Shown here one piece after another: positions 23,109 through 35,900 of a stretch of 64,000 nt of DNA (its first letter is position 1; the number at the start of each line of letters is the position of its first letter). The position numbers and the translations under genes were made by a program. The notes below the pieces were generated by a model. The model was not told the origin of the DNA and did no database searches. It worked only from the letters and a program-made list of their open reading frames with translations. This DNA comes from Apostichopus japonicus. Its lineage: Eukaryota > Echinodermata > Holothuroidea > Aspidochirotida > Stichopodidae. The stretch covers positions 4,951,001 through 5,015,000 of the forward strand of contig NC_092573.1 of assembly GCF_037975245.1 (NCBI RefSeq), given 5' to 3'.

Positions 23109-26012
23109 CGATCCGGTCTGTTTTCTGGGACGTAGGACGGTGCGTGATTGTGCATTTTAGTTCTAATTTTCATTGCATTTCATGCAGCCTAATTGTGGAT
23201 AGAGCCTAGAGTGGTGTCGACTGATGTATTTGATTCAGGTCATGTAATTAAAGAAGAAAGAAAAATGTTAAAATGGTGACAAATATTTGCTTTTGCCTTT
23301 ACCCATTTTGCCGGTTCAAATCCACATACCCTTACCGTGACCTTAACAATAAAATGATAATTTTACTGAGGGCGTGGTGATTCTTTTCAAATGGCGTCAT
23401 GACAGGCTTTGTTCTTACCCTCAGTCAAAATACAAAACCAATGCACACATACGCGCGCGCACACACACACACAAACCCATAGGGCAATGTAATGATTTTC
23501 TCTCTCTGAATCTTTGTATCGCTATCATGAAATAATATGGGATAATTATCTTAGACTTGAAAAGGATCGTTCATGTGTAAGTTTATTTCTCACACTCGAC
23601 CATACATGCATGATCACGTTCCTGTTCACCTACCGGACAAAATGCACGATTATATGAATATGACTGCGTATATATACGGTAGTCTTGGCCAGGACGTATA
23701 GTAAGTAGGCCTCCCGATTATCGTTTCGCGATTTCAAGTCTGTTTTTTCTCCCATGCTCGAATTGCTAGCGGTCCCAACTTTTTACCCCGAAATTCTATT
23801 TCTATTTTTCTCGAAATGTCGCCTTTATTCCAAAATGACAACTTTTGTGTCAAACATGTCGATTATTGGTATCAACATTTCTACTATTGACCCACAATTT
23901 ATCTTGGGTAGTTTTCTTTTTTAAAAAGGCGACTTAATACGATAAAATAGTCAACATTTCAGATAAAACAGACGAAAGTTCGATTATTTTCTACTATTTT
24001 CACTTTATATGCAAAAAAAAATGCGATCTGTAATGTTTTACCATCGGGGTCGAGGGGGGGGGGGGGGACATTTGAAAAACCGACTGTTATTATTGGCCCC
24101 TTCACTTAAGATTATTTAAAAAATAAAATCGGGGAAAGCAATATCAAGTTTTTCTGCATTATATTGAACAAATAAAATCCATCATTATTAGTTTTATAGA
24201 TGTACAAATAGCTTAAACAGTCTTGCCCAAAACTAATTATTACAGCTGTTTCTTAAAGTAGTGCTTTGAACTATGCATGTGAATAAGGCCATCGAATTAG
24301 CCTTTTAAAGCAATTTAAAAACAATTATTATTGTCCGTATAAACATACTGCAATCATAAAGGCCGATACATAATTGAAAACGGCCCAATGAGTTTTTTTT
24401 TATAAATAATGCATCAGCTATTTCAAGGAAATAAGATAATCATGGAATTTTGTTGCTGTTGTTGGTTTTTTACTGATAAATGATAGTTCAAAAAATATTA
24501 AAAAATATAAAACCTAGTTATGTAACTTTTTAACACGCTGTCAGTTAGATAAGAATTAGAATAGTTAGAAATATTATTTTATGAAACAACATAGGGGCCT
24601 ACATGTAGTGTAAGCGTAGATAATTTTATACATAATAAGAATGCCCCCGACCCCCCCCCCCCCCCCCTACAAAGAAAACATTATGAAAGTCAAATAGAAT
24701 GTTAAATAGATCCTTAGAATATGATGAAGGTTATATACCATACTGACTTCTGTTAAAATCATATTGATGTATATTAGAGTTGATAGCTGTGTAGTACTTT
24801 TATACGTGCAGTACTTCATTGTGTACATTTTATTATGTTTATAACCTGCGAACGATACATGCAAATATTTGAACTTACAAAAAAAAAGGTTTTCTTTAAA
24901 TTAAATTAGTAGGCGTTGTATTTGTGGGAAGGTAAGAATAATGGTAATAAAACAAACAGAATAACATCGTGTGACTATATAGGATTCCATCCATATTGCT
25001 TGTATACTAGCCTACTCCACCAAGAATTATTGGTTGGGGTGTGGGAGGGGATATTAAATAGGAACAGGTGGATGTGAGGCAGGGGGCTTTCATTCATTAC
25101 CTATAAGAACAACTATATGCCAGCAACACTATAAAAGAAAGTTATATATACGTACAGATATAACGGTGAGGTTTGGGTGGAATACCATATATTATTTGTA
25201 TCGTTCTTTATATGATAATCGAATGTTACAGCTCGGAATCAATTGAGATTACACTGGTCTTGATGTTTTGAAGTGGGTCGTAATTAATATTGTGTGGTCA
25301 AACTGATTTCATTTTTTGTTTTGTAATCACATCGTAACATGTATGCAAAGAGTGAGAGAGAGAGGGGGGGGGTAGGTGGAGAGAGAGAGAGCAAACTGCT
25401 CCATTTTGTACTCGATAGGTACCTTTGTACTTGCATTGTCTTGAATATACTTTTGAGAAGCAGCAAAAACAAGTGAATAGAATGTTTCAATGAAATACAG
25501 TATTCGCTTCGCTTTCGAAGTCAAGCGAGGGCATGACAACTGTCCAAAATCCAATTTACAATATTAAGACTCATCAAATATCGGAAAAAAATATTAAGTT
25601 TGACCTTCAATTCAGCCATGCCATATTCGACATGTTTTTGATTAGTCAGTTAGCATTTCTTGTTGCTTTCAGATCCGGTTCAGTGGAGGTATCTAATACA
25701 GTATGCTTCCGGTGATATAGATGAACCTGTATGATCATATACTAACATATATAGAAGCCACACCAGAAATAGCTATTATTTCTGAAGAACTCCAAACACA
25801 CAAATACACCATGTATACACACGTCTTGACGGTATTGCGGTTAATTACAGGTGCGCCGTATCAGAGTTATTTCATAATCATGTCATATTAGAATATTCTT
25901 GTAAGCCTGGCTCTCAGATGCATGTTCTTTTTGTTTTCTTTCTTTTTTACAGGTTATTACTCTAACAAGATTAATAAAGAGCAATATACAATACGTCATG
26001 CTTTTTATGACG
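23109..26012. other. Intergenic region downstream of SLC34 gene A
   Basis: AT-rich, with no coding exon recognised. It contains (CG/CA)n at 23453-23474, poly-G or poly-C runs near 24053 and 24650, and a GA/G-rich tract at 25348-25392. The right end should include the 3'UTR of gene A. Confidence 0.5.
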
Positions 26013-26944
26013 TTATTCTCCCACGTAAGTAGGATTATCCTTTCCGATACTTTCAATGTCATCCATTTCTGTGTTACTGTTAGCTTTAAGTGTCTCATCA
26101 TTATGGTTTCCTTCGCCGTCATCGGAGTGACACTGCATCTCGCAAGGCTTGCAACATATCATCAGCCGGTCATGATATGGTCTCAAAGAATGCAGAGGTT
26201 TTGGTAACCAATCCCAGTTGGCGAGTGGAGTTTCCTTCATGCATTTACACTTTCTCTGTAGTACGTTGATGAAGATAACAATGAGAAGGAACAGGAAGAT
26301 GGGAACACCTACTCCGATCAGTACGTAACCATCATCATTCGCTGCTGATAAGGCAAACACCATCGCCGGTAGCACAAAGAAAGCCATGATGAGATAGAAT
26401 GTCGCAAACCATCGATACTTTGCTGTCGTGTTCCCCAAAATCCGGGCCATCGGGATTGGGAACCGGATCCAGGGGATAGGGTACCATATTAAAATACCAG
26501 TGATATTAAACATCAAGTGGCAAATAGCAATTTGAAGAGAATCTTTGAATTTCTCTCCCGTTATGGCTAACGCTGCAAGCAGTCCAGTCGCGGTAGTACC
26601 GATATTGGCTCCTAGGGTCAACGGGTACATACGCTCTAGTGAAATGATACCTATGCCAACAAGAGGGGTAATAGCTGAGGTGAAGATGGAGCTACTCTGG
26701 ACCAGAAAGGTACATAAGGCCCCCGCAAGGATGGCGATATATCCGGTGAAGTAAGCTGCGCAACCTGGAAATTCATAATTGACGACTTTGTGGACAATTT
26801 TGGCGATGCTACCTCGAAGGAGAGAATGTAATGTTTTAACGATCACCACCAGGCAAATGAGAAGAAGAGCAACTGATGCAAGGAGGACGAGAACTCCGGC
26901 ACCACCATCCGAGAGGTTGGAATAAGCAAACCAATGCCAGTTAC
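26013..26944 (-). CDS. SLC34: SLC34 gene A, exon 6: second transport repeat and C-terminus
   Basis: 932 bp, residues 258-567. It includes NLSD and several hydrophobic helices. QSSSIFTS, then [12 protein letters not shown] and the Cys-containing tail [15 protein letters not shown] follow. It ends NPTYVGE then TAA. The acceptor is TTTTACAG. Confidence 0.92.
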
Positions 26945-29900
26945 CTGTAAAAGTAGATAAATTAGTGAATTATGAAAATTGTGCCATATAACAAGATGCT
27001 TTCACTCACGATACTTATGAGACATGAGTTGAGTAAAGCGCGTATGAGTATAGCATTCAAGGTTGGATCACACCAGACTGTAAGTCCCACCATGCAGGTC
27101 AAAGGTATCGGAATTAATTCTCGCGTGACCTCAGAACTTATAAAACCAAACTAGTTATAAGGGTGTTTAAAAACAGATTATAAAACAACATGAATGAGCA
27201 AAGGTTGGGTTATAAAGAAGCGTTCTGGATATTCAATATAGGTATACAAAAAGCGCAGACTTCAAAGCATTTCTATTTTCATTCTTCAGTACAGACACAT
27301 ATCAAAACAAATATCAAACGAGCGCCATCTTTTAGTTGGTTTTTCAGGACGTGTATTATGTATGTCACTGACAATGATTATTATATGTGTTTAAACTGTT
27401 GGAAACCATTAAACTTGTCTGGTTGGATATTTATGAACAACGATACTTACATGTCCATATACAACACATGCACTCCAATCTAATTTAACCTTCCCAAGTT
27501 GGTAACATTTTATAGCACTGCGCCTCCATTGACCCACTTCCGGGTCAAGGGTCACATTCTCTTCCATCCTGATCAACCATTCTGAAGACCTAAGCAGAAT
27601 TCAGCTGCTAGTTTCGTCCAGGTTTTTTTTTCATTTATGAATTTTTGGAAGACAAATTGTCATTAGTCAAGGAATACCGTATACTTACAATCTTCCTTAT
27701 CCAGGCATGTTTTCAGTATTCTGTAAGTGTCATTTTCACCTAAACCTGTCTCCGCAATTTCTGTGATAACATTTTTGTCAATCTAATGTTTATTTAGAGA
27801 AGAAGAGGAAGAAAAAAAAACACCAATAAGTAAGAGAATACCACACCAGGAAATTCAATCAAAAATTGTTAATTTCAAGACATAGCGGGAAAACAGGGGA
27901 AATCACTCGATAGGAGCAGTACGGTTTATCTTACTGGAAAAATTCTAAACTGAACGGTCATGGTAAGGTAGTGCATACGTTCCGTGGTATTTTCAAACCG
28001 TAATATGGTAGGTAGGAATTGCCATTTGAAAATGTTAATCTATTCTCTGATGAAAATACCAAATTGAGTGTGTAAGTCAATAGAGCATATGTTACTTATA
28101 TCCTGTAAGGTAGATCGTAAACAAAGTTTTGTTTTCAGAGACGTGAATTGTTACTAACCTGAATCACCCATTTAGTAAATGGATCAGTTATTGCTTTCAG
28201 AATTTCTATTTTAAAGTCTTCGTTTGATTCAAAGTCTCCAATAATAAGACCGCTGATCCAATACAAGTAACCCGTGGCGACTTCCAGTGGCAGTAAAATT
28301 AAGACGGAGATCCAGTTAAACATATCGTGTACTGTTGCGCCTCCAAACGCCCGACGAAATTCGTTCTTCTCTTTGATTTGGCCCAATGCAACAATGGTAT
28401 TTGTTACTGAAGTACCGATGTTGGCTCCCATAACAACTGGTATGGCAGATTTAACTTCAACTGTAATACAAGTCCGAAAGCAATTTTTAGACCAATTTAA
28501 ATGTGTATGTATTATTCTTAAAATTATCCAATTATTCCGTACAATCATTGGTGTGCGGGGAAGTGGCTTAGTCGAGGGACTTCCTATATACACTAGTGGA
28601 AGATATATATCACTCCTTCTGATATACTGTACACATCCTACTTATCAACTCCCCTTATCGTCACACAAATATTTAAGAGTAACACAACATTGCGTTTATA
28701 CATCATTATCAGGCGCGTATCCAGGATTTTCTAACCCGGGGGGCGCGAATTACTATCTAAGCGGAGCGCCACCATCGGTTGGCGCGGAGCGTACAAGAAA
28801 ATTTCTGGTTTTGATACCCCCCAGATCACCGGAAATGGCACTTCTCGGGCTTGAAAATGAGCAACCAGATGTACACTTTTGCCTGAGAACCAAGTATTTC
28901 CCAAAAGTTTATTCCATCCATAACCTTTTTGAAGATTGTCACCAGTCACACATCATGTTCGACCTGATTGCATGTCCTATGGATCATTGCTTTTGTAGGT
29001 TATTCTACGTTACGGCCCACAATATCCGAAAGCCCCACTTTTCAAGGTTTTAAGCCCATTACTTGTTGAGAATTTGAAAATTCACTTTTCTCGTGAATAA
29101 AATCACTTCAAAACATACCCATAATGTTGCACAAAATTCAATCTATAGACAACCAATATAGAAAAACCTCCTTGAACCCCTAACAGGCAGGTCAAAATTG
29201 AACGAGAAGAGGAAAGTATGATGACGAATGTTGGTGAGGAAATTTTCGAAAATTCCGACACAGTTCATTTATTGGTGTAGAAATATTGCAACCTCTTATA
29301 ATGGCTTTTACAAAACTTCGTTGAAGGAACAGAAAATAGCAGATGTTTCCGATATCAGGTATATCGAAAGCGAACACTTCACTCATAGGCGTAGGTCCCG
29401 TAGGAGGCGGGGGCTGCAGCCCCCCCCCCCCAATTGCTTTCCCTTTTTTTCGGGCACCTACTGAAAGAAAAATAAATAGCAATGAATAGCTTAAAATGAT
29501 CTCGTTGGTAATTTAAATAAAGTTCTAAGCTTGGCCGACATTACTACTGTAAAAGAGAGTTTTGACATAAATGGATCTGTATGCTTTTTCTCCATCTACA
29601 TAAGACATTTGGTTGTTTACATTAGCATCCGGCGGTATACTGTGCAACTTTGACGGACCGTAAGGTACACGATGCCATACAATGTAATGACCGATCTTGC
29701 CTATATGATATTGGCATCGACATGTTGAATGCGCGCTTGGCGCGCGAAAAATTTTGGCTTTTTTTTCGGGCAAGTCATTACAGCCCCCAAATCCAATCTG
29801 GCTCCTACGCCTTTGACTACACACATTGACAGTTTTTGAGGCTGTTCATCGTGGAACATGCATTTCAATGCTCAATGATATGATGTTATATCTGCTCTTT

Positions 29901-32900
29901 GCTTTACAAATTCGAACAGGCGTGTAGCGAGTAATTGCCAAGGGAGGGCGAAGCCTGTAGGCAAACTATCCAAGCGAAGCGCCACCATGAGTTGGCGCGA
30001 AGCGTACAAGAAAAATTTTGGCCGAAAATGCCTCCCAGATCGCTGGAAATGACACTTCCCAGGCCTTGTAAGTTGCATCTAAGCATTGTCTATTTTGAAA
30101 TTACTAGCGATGTCATAAAGAAAATTTGCTCGGGGGGGGGCGGTCACCCCCTTCCCGAAATGCGTTATGTTCCCCGACGACTCGGTCGAGTTCAAGTACA
30201 TTAGTGAGAGAGGAAAAACGGAAACGTCAAAAATGGAGTTGTCGGGGTAAGGGGTAGGGTGAGGCGCACACCCCCTCCGTAATCCTTGATCTGTCACTGG
30301 CTACCCTGTGTATATAATAGGGATCTTTCTCTTCCCGAGGTCTTGGCTATCTTCTACTCCCTCCTTTTCTCCTTTTTCTCTCTTTTTTCTTTTTCTTTTC
30401 CCTTCCTTCCTCTCCTCCTTTTCTTTTTTCCCCTCCTTTTCCCTTTTTTCTTCTCTTTTTTTTCTCTCCTCTTTTCCTTACCCGGGGGGCGCGCGCCCCC
30501 AACGCCCCCCCCTGGATACGCACCTGATTATAGACCTAATTTATAGTTTAAATGTGCCTCGAAGAGCACTTTTTGGCGTATAAACGTCTAATTTGTTTCG
30601 GGGCCTACATGGCTTCAATGACCCCATGGTCACATCCCATGCGTTATCAAATCCTTGATTGCCCTCTTGCCCTTCCATAGAGGATCGTGTTCCTTTAAAG
30701 CTTATCTAAATCAGTCGAGTAGGGGCAGGGAAAGGGTAGACGAGATTCCGACCCGTGCCCTCCAATGTCTACAATCCACCTTATTCTTTCTTTAACGTTA
30801 AGTGAGAGTTGTTCTACAAGATGGTTACGCATAGCGCACTGCATTATACAATGAATTAATCATTGGACGCATGACTATATTATACAAAAACAAATCCGAC
30901 AACCTACTTCCTCCAAACATTTCAAGACGTTCCGTTTCTTGTCATAAACAATTTTCAAAACTTGAAACATAACATCATGTTAGTATTCACATTTTCACTA
31001 AAAATGACTGTGTGGTAATGTGCAGGGGGTATACATAAACATGTTGCTGCAGTGAATGTATGTTAATGTGTTCTTTCCGGTTATTCTGACTTAGCTGGAT
31101 TATGGGATCAACAATACGATTGGTTTGCGCATGCCCAGAGTGCCTATGAGAATATACGTTCCATTCCAGATGGAGACATAATGAATTGATTTCTACACAT
31201 CATTTGATCTAGACGAAACATTCATCCATACATTTTGACTGATTCACGTTTTTGCTTCAAGATATATCTGCTTTGGTTACTATTACCATAACCTCCTCAC
31301 ATGACATACAAAAACAAAAAACGCCTGATCTACAGATATTTCGTGACCAACTGTTGCTGGAAATAATCCGTGATTGCTCTTTTGTTATATGAAACCAGAC
31401 GGCTAACCCATATTCCAGTTTATACATTTCCTAACAGGGTTTATAGAGACTTACAGTTTTTCTTTTTCTTGGAGGAGCAAAACAATTAGTAAACTTAAAA
31501 GTGACAGAATATTTTGCGAGCCCAATGAAGTATTAGGTATACATAGGTCTATACATATAGGATAGCTACAAGTAAATCTAGCAATAATGACCTACGGTAT
31601 TGATATTTTGGCCTTTTCTAAGTCATCATGATCATTTTGATGCTTGGATGTCGAAGAGGACGAATATAAATTACTGATGGTGAAAAAAAGTCTGGAGGAT
31701 TGAAGGTGATTTAAGGAATTTTGGACAATCTTAGGTGAAACATGAAAAGTGCGCAACAAGAGCTGGCAGATGGGTTGTTGAGCAGTATGCTCATCTTTGA
31801 GCTCTTCTAGCCACACCTGGTGCCACACCTACATGGACTACCCCCTGGTCCCGCGCCTTCATCCATTTAGAGATATATTTAATACTCACTGATTCCACTC
31901 CCAACCATTGCTACAACAATGGAGGTTGAAGTACTGGAGCTCTGTACCAACACAGTAACAAGCACGCCAATCATCAGAGCTGCAACCGGATTGCCCAGTA
32001 GTGAATGATTATTCAAGACTTGACCCGCCGTGACTCCGCCCACCAACCTGAAGGCGGTGCTAAGAAAACTCAAGGAACATACGAATAAGTACAATGTAGC
32101 TAAAAGAATCAAAAGTCGGATCATAGTCCATGCCACTTTCTTCACCTTTTCCTTTGGTCTAAGGTCTGTAAACAAAATGGGGCAGAAAAGAAAAACAGCT
32201 TTTATTATTTATTTATTTATTTTTAATCTAGCTTTTAAATGTATAAGTGTAATGCTTGATAAGAATTAGCACATCTCCAAAATTTGGATGGTCTTGGTAT
32301 GTAAGAAAGACGATACCCTACCTGTCTCCATTCAACATTTGCACTCCAATGTACAACAATGGAGGTTGAAGTACTGGAGCTCTGTACCAACACAGTAACC
32401 AGCACGCCAATCACCAGAGCTGCAACCGGATTGCCCAGTAGTGAATGATTATTCAAGACTTGACCCGCCGTGACTCCGCCCACATAACTGGACCAATAAC
32501 GTTCTAGCTCTACGCACCTAAAAAACCCATTTGGGAGTCAACCCCCATTTCCATCTTAATCCTTTCGAAGCTGCCAATCTACAGTTACAATATCATGACT
32601 ATGACTGTGAATATATGCCTATGATGTAAGAGTACGGGGCCCAGAATTGGCTCAGCAAGAAATGGGAAGTAATATCTGTATATATTTGATCGACTTTTCT
32701 TTCCTGTCAGTGTTTTAACTCTCCAAAAAAAGTTTTTGCAACACCTTGAAAACGATATTAAACGTGTCGTTTTGTTGAAAAACGTTGAAATACACTCCTT
32801 TGTTTAAATTGTGTTATAAATGCAATGAGGGTCCAATTCGTTTGGATATCTTGAGGTGATTTATTATTCCTCAAATCAAAGCCACAACATGGCGAAGTTT

Positions 32901-35900
32901 GTATATTCACCCCCTCCCATAAGATTAAACCCTCGTCCACCGCTTCTGTGACGACGTGCACCTTCAACCAGGGAGTTATTATGGAACAACAACAACTCCC
33001 TGCTTCAACTATGTTTATCCGGGATTGAGGATCGTAATCTAAACATGATACATACGTCAGTAATTCTTTGTTTCACGCGTTGAGCATGAATCAAAGGAAA
33101 TACCGATAGATGTATTGTCTAATATTTTTTAGATTACGTGTTGTCGTCGAATTGTATTTCGTTAACTGTGTTTGGATATTTCTTAAATGTACCATGATGT
33201 TTGAGTTAACAGCTTAGATGACAAGGAATGTCGCACCCTTCATAGATTTAACTTCCTTATTCTGTCGATAAGAAGACTGATTTTGATGGATGAGTAAAGA
33301 TATATAGTGAAGCATCATATTCATTCTAGACATGTGTTAGCATGCCCATTTCCATTGGTATAACGGAACTTATATTTATGTGTATTGTAAAGACAGTAAG
33401 TGCTAGATAAGCAAATAAGTTTCCAGCTTTACATTTGATTCGAACCAGTGTCCTCGGCTTTGTAGGCCCAAAATCATGTGCTATGGTCTCTGGTGTAAAT
33501 GTTATGTTTATAATGCATCCCGTTGATAGGATGAAGTTTAAAATCTTGAAAATTAAAAAATCTTTTCACTGTTTTAACCAGGCCTTCCACTCCATACGGT
33601 ATGGGGTTAAAGAAATTCACGTTCTGGTTTTTTAATATTTTTTATGATCAATTGTCTTCACAATACGACAAAAATAAGTCAGCAACAGGTTTTGATACAT
33701 AACCATACAAATGGCCACCCGATACACATAGAGAACACAGTTACTACTGTAAATCTTACAGCTTTGTACCACAGTAAAAACTGGATCGTGCTATAATTTG
33801 GTAGCATGAGCATGCTATTAGGATTACAGTATAAGAACTGAGGATATGTGTAATTCCAACAAATCCAGTTGTTTGGGATTTGTTGGAATTACAAATATCC
33901 TCATTTCTTACTGTAAACTTAATAGCACATGCTACCGATTTATCAGATTTGTCAGCACGATCCAGTATTTACTGTGGTACAAAACTTTAGATTTACAGTA
34001 GTTACTGTAATCTCTGTGTGAATCGGCTGAAATGGCAAAAGCAACAGTGAAATTGCGACCTTCTCTACAACGGGACATATAATATTAAACTCTATTGAAC
34101 AGTAGACCTATGTCAATAGAGCGATAGTCGCATTCGTCGAGTGGGAGGCCCACCGAATTTCGATTAACTTTAAAAATGCTGTTTGCATCACTTTTTAATA
34201 TGCATATCCACACTGTTGGGCATCTATGGGCATTATCCAATAAACCCTGTTCAGTTTTCATCTTGCCAACATTTAATTGTGGTAGTTAACCCATATATAT
34301 ATATATCAACACATTGTAATAAAATATTGACAATTCAACGTACACCACTAGAGCTTGTCCGGTCTGGGTATTTATGACTTACGATACTTACCTGTCTTCA
34401 TACGACATCATGCCCTTATGCACTCCAATCTATGGATAACCTTCACTAATTGATAATATTTTAGCACTACGCCCCTATTTTAACTTCTGGGTAGATGCCC
34501 ACCCCTCCTCTTTCCGCTATTTTTAACCTACTATAGTTCCTAGTACCACTGGTATCGCTGTGCATTCTTTTCACCACTTGAAACAAGCACATGCTTTTAT
34601 AACCCTTCTGATTATTATAAAATATTTACCTCTCCATTTTGTTTTATCGCCAAGTTCTGGGAGCACGACTTGCCAAGGATCCTCTGCGTCAACCAAAGAC
34701 CTTTTATCGCCACGTTTACCTTGCGACTGAAATGACACAAATAAATAACCATAGTAAAACCACATATGAGTTATAAACTGACTCAGTTGCTCAGCTTAAA
34801 GATGGTGTAAACTAGCATTACATGTCAACGTTTTAGCTTTACGTTAAATATCAGAACAGGTGCTTTCATATATAAACGACCCCCAAAACAGTAAACTGGT
34901 GAATTAATCCCTTCTTCCGTATGGTTAATAGAATAAACCCATTACACTAGTTTTAAACAACTAGTACGTGATACTGTATGGTTTTCCGAAAGGGAAAACT
35001 ATGGAATCACTCTTAGTCTCTTACCGACCTTGCAATATTGTGAGGGGGACCACGGATTGTAAAGTCAGCAATGACTATAACGCGGATCACAAAGTCGTTA
35101 AAAGGATTGTCTGGTGGCCCAAAGAAGTTACCTTAAAAAATAGTAAATAATTTTCCAAACATGTTGTCAAAGTATGAGAACGCTAATATTGCGTTTGACA
35201 GAGAAACGATTTTTTAATCGTTAAGGATAGACATTTCAAATATGATTTGAACAGTACAATACGTGACGTCAGCTATGCTAATGCAGATTGCGTCATAACC
35301 CACGCTCCGCACAGTACCTATACGGTAATCACAACAAAAACCGCGTTTGTATACAGATAAATAGCTTCCTTAATTTCTGGTGAAATTTTTTATAAATTAG
35401 ATATGATTTAAAAAACTCCTTAAGCCGCCATATACGTAGTAGATCAGTGGTTTCGTGTTCTTTCTGTAACACAAGATAAGTTTTAACAGCAGACTCTTCG
35501 TTGTTTATACATCGCGCTATCCAGCTCCAGCGCGAAGAATGTTAGCGCGTATAGGCTACTCTAACGTTTACAAACGGACAGTTCTGCGAAGCCTTAGTTA
35601 GCTTCCCCGTGCTACATTCTGCTCTGAAAACGATTCCGCCAAGTTTCATCTTTCGGTGTAACAAATACTTTTCAAGTTTCCTTTTACTGTTAATTTGATC
35701 CGTGAATTTTATTTCAGCGATTTCGAAGAACAGTTTATGAACTGTGGTTTGAGTGTGAGTGTACTATGTGTAACGCTATACAAGTACACCAACTGGGCAT
35801 CGTAGGATATACGAGTTCGCGAGTATGTACGTTATATTAGGCAATCCAATGTGCATACACGTGAGAGTGTATTTGTTGCGGAAATGGGAGTGCTTTCTTC

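Larger units (their letters stand above)
28710..30526. mobile_element. hAT-like composite element, CAGG.GCGTATCCAGG ends
   Basis: Left end CAGGCGCGTATCCAGG and right end CCTGGATACGCACCTG form inverted termini. Flanks share only ATTAT (28705-28709 and 30527-30531), not a full 8-bp TSD, so the two ends might belong to different insertions. Inside are two copies of a GCGGAGCGCCACC core (28761, 29973), a nested CATAGGCGTAGG element and a polypyrimidine tract. No transposase is visible. Confidence 0.65.
26945..31889. other. SLC34 gene A introns 3-5
   Basis: Intronic apart from exons 4 and 5. Intron 3 holds the composite element at 28710-30526. Intron 5 carries a copy of a dispersed repeat (about 27440-27580) also seen near 32310 and 34385. 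The remainder is unremarkable AT-rich sequence. Confidence 0.6.

Noticed and set aside
28274-29053. 259-aa + strand ORF
   Set aside because: Its first part is antisense to SLC34 gene A exon 4 and the rest runs into the 28.7-kb transposon; no family signature of its own.
29384-29815. Exact TSD for the nested 29-kb element
   Set aside because: The flanks ACTTCACT and ACTACACA share only the first three bases; ends are supported but the duplication is not.
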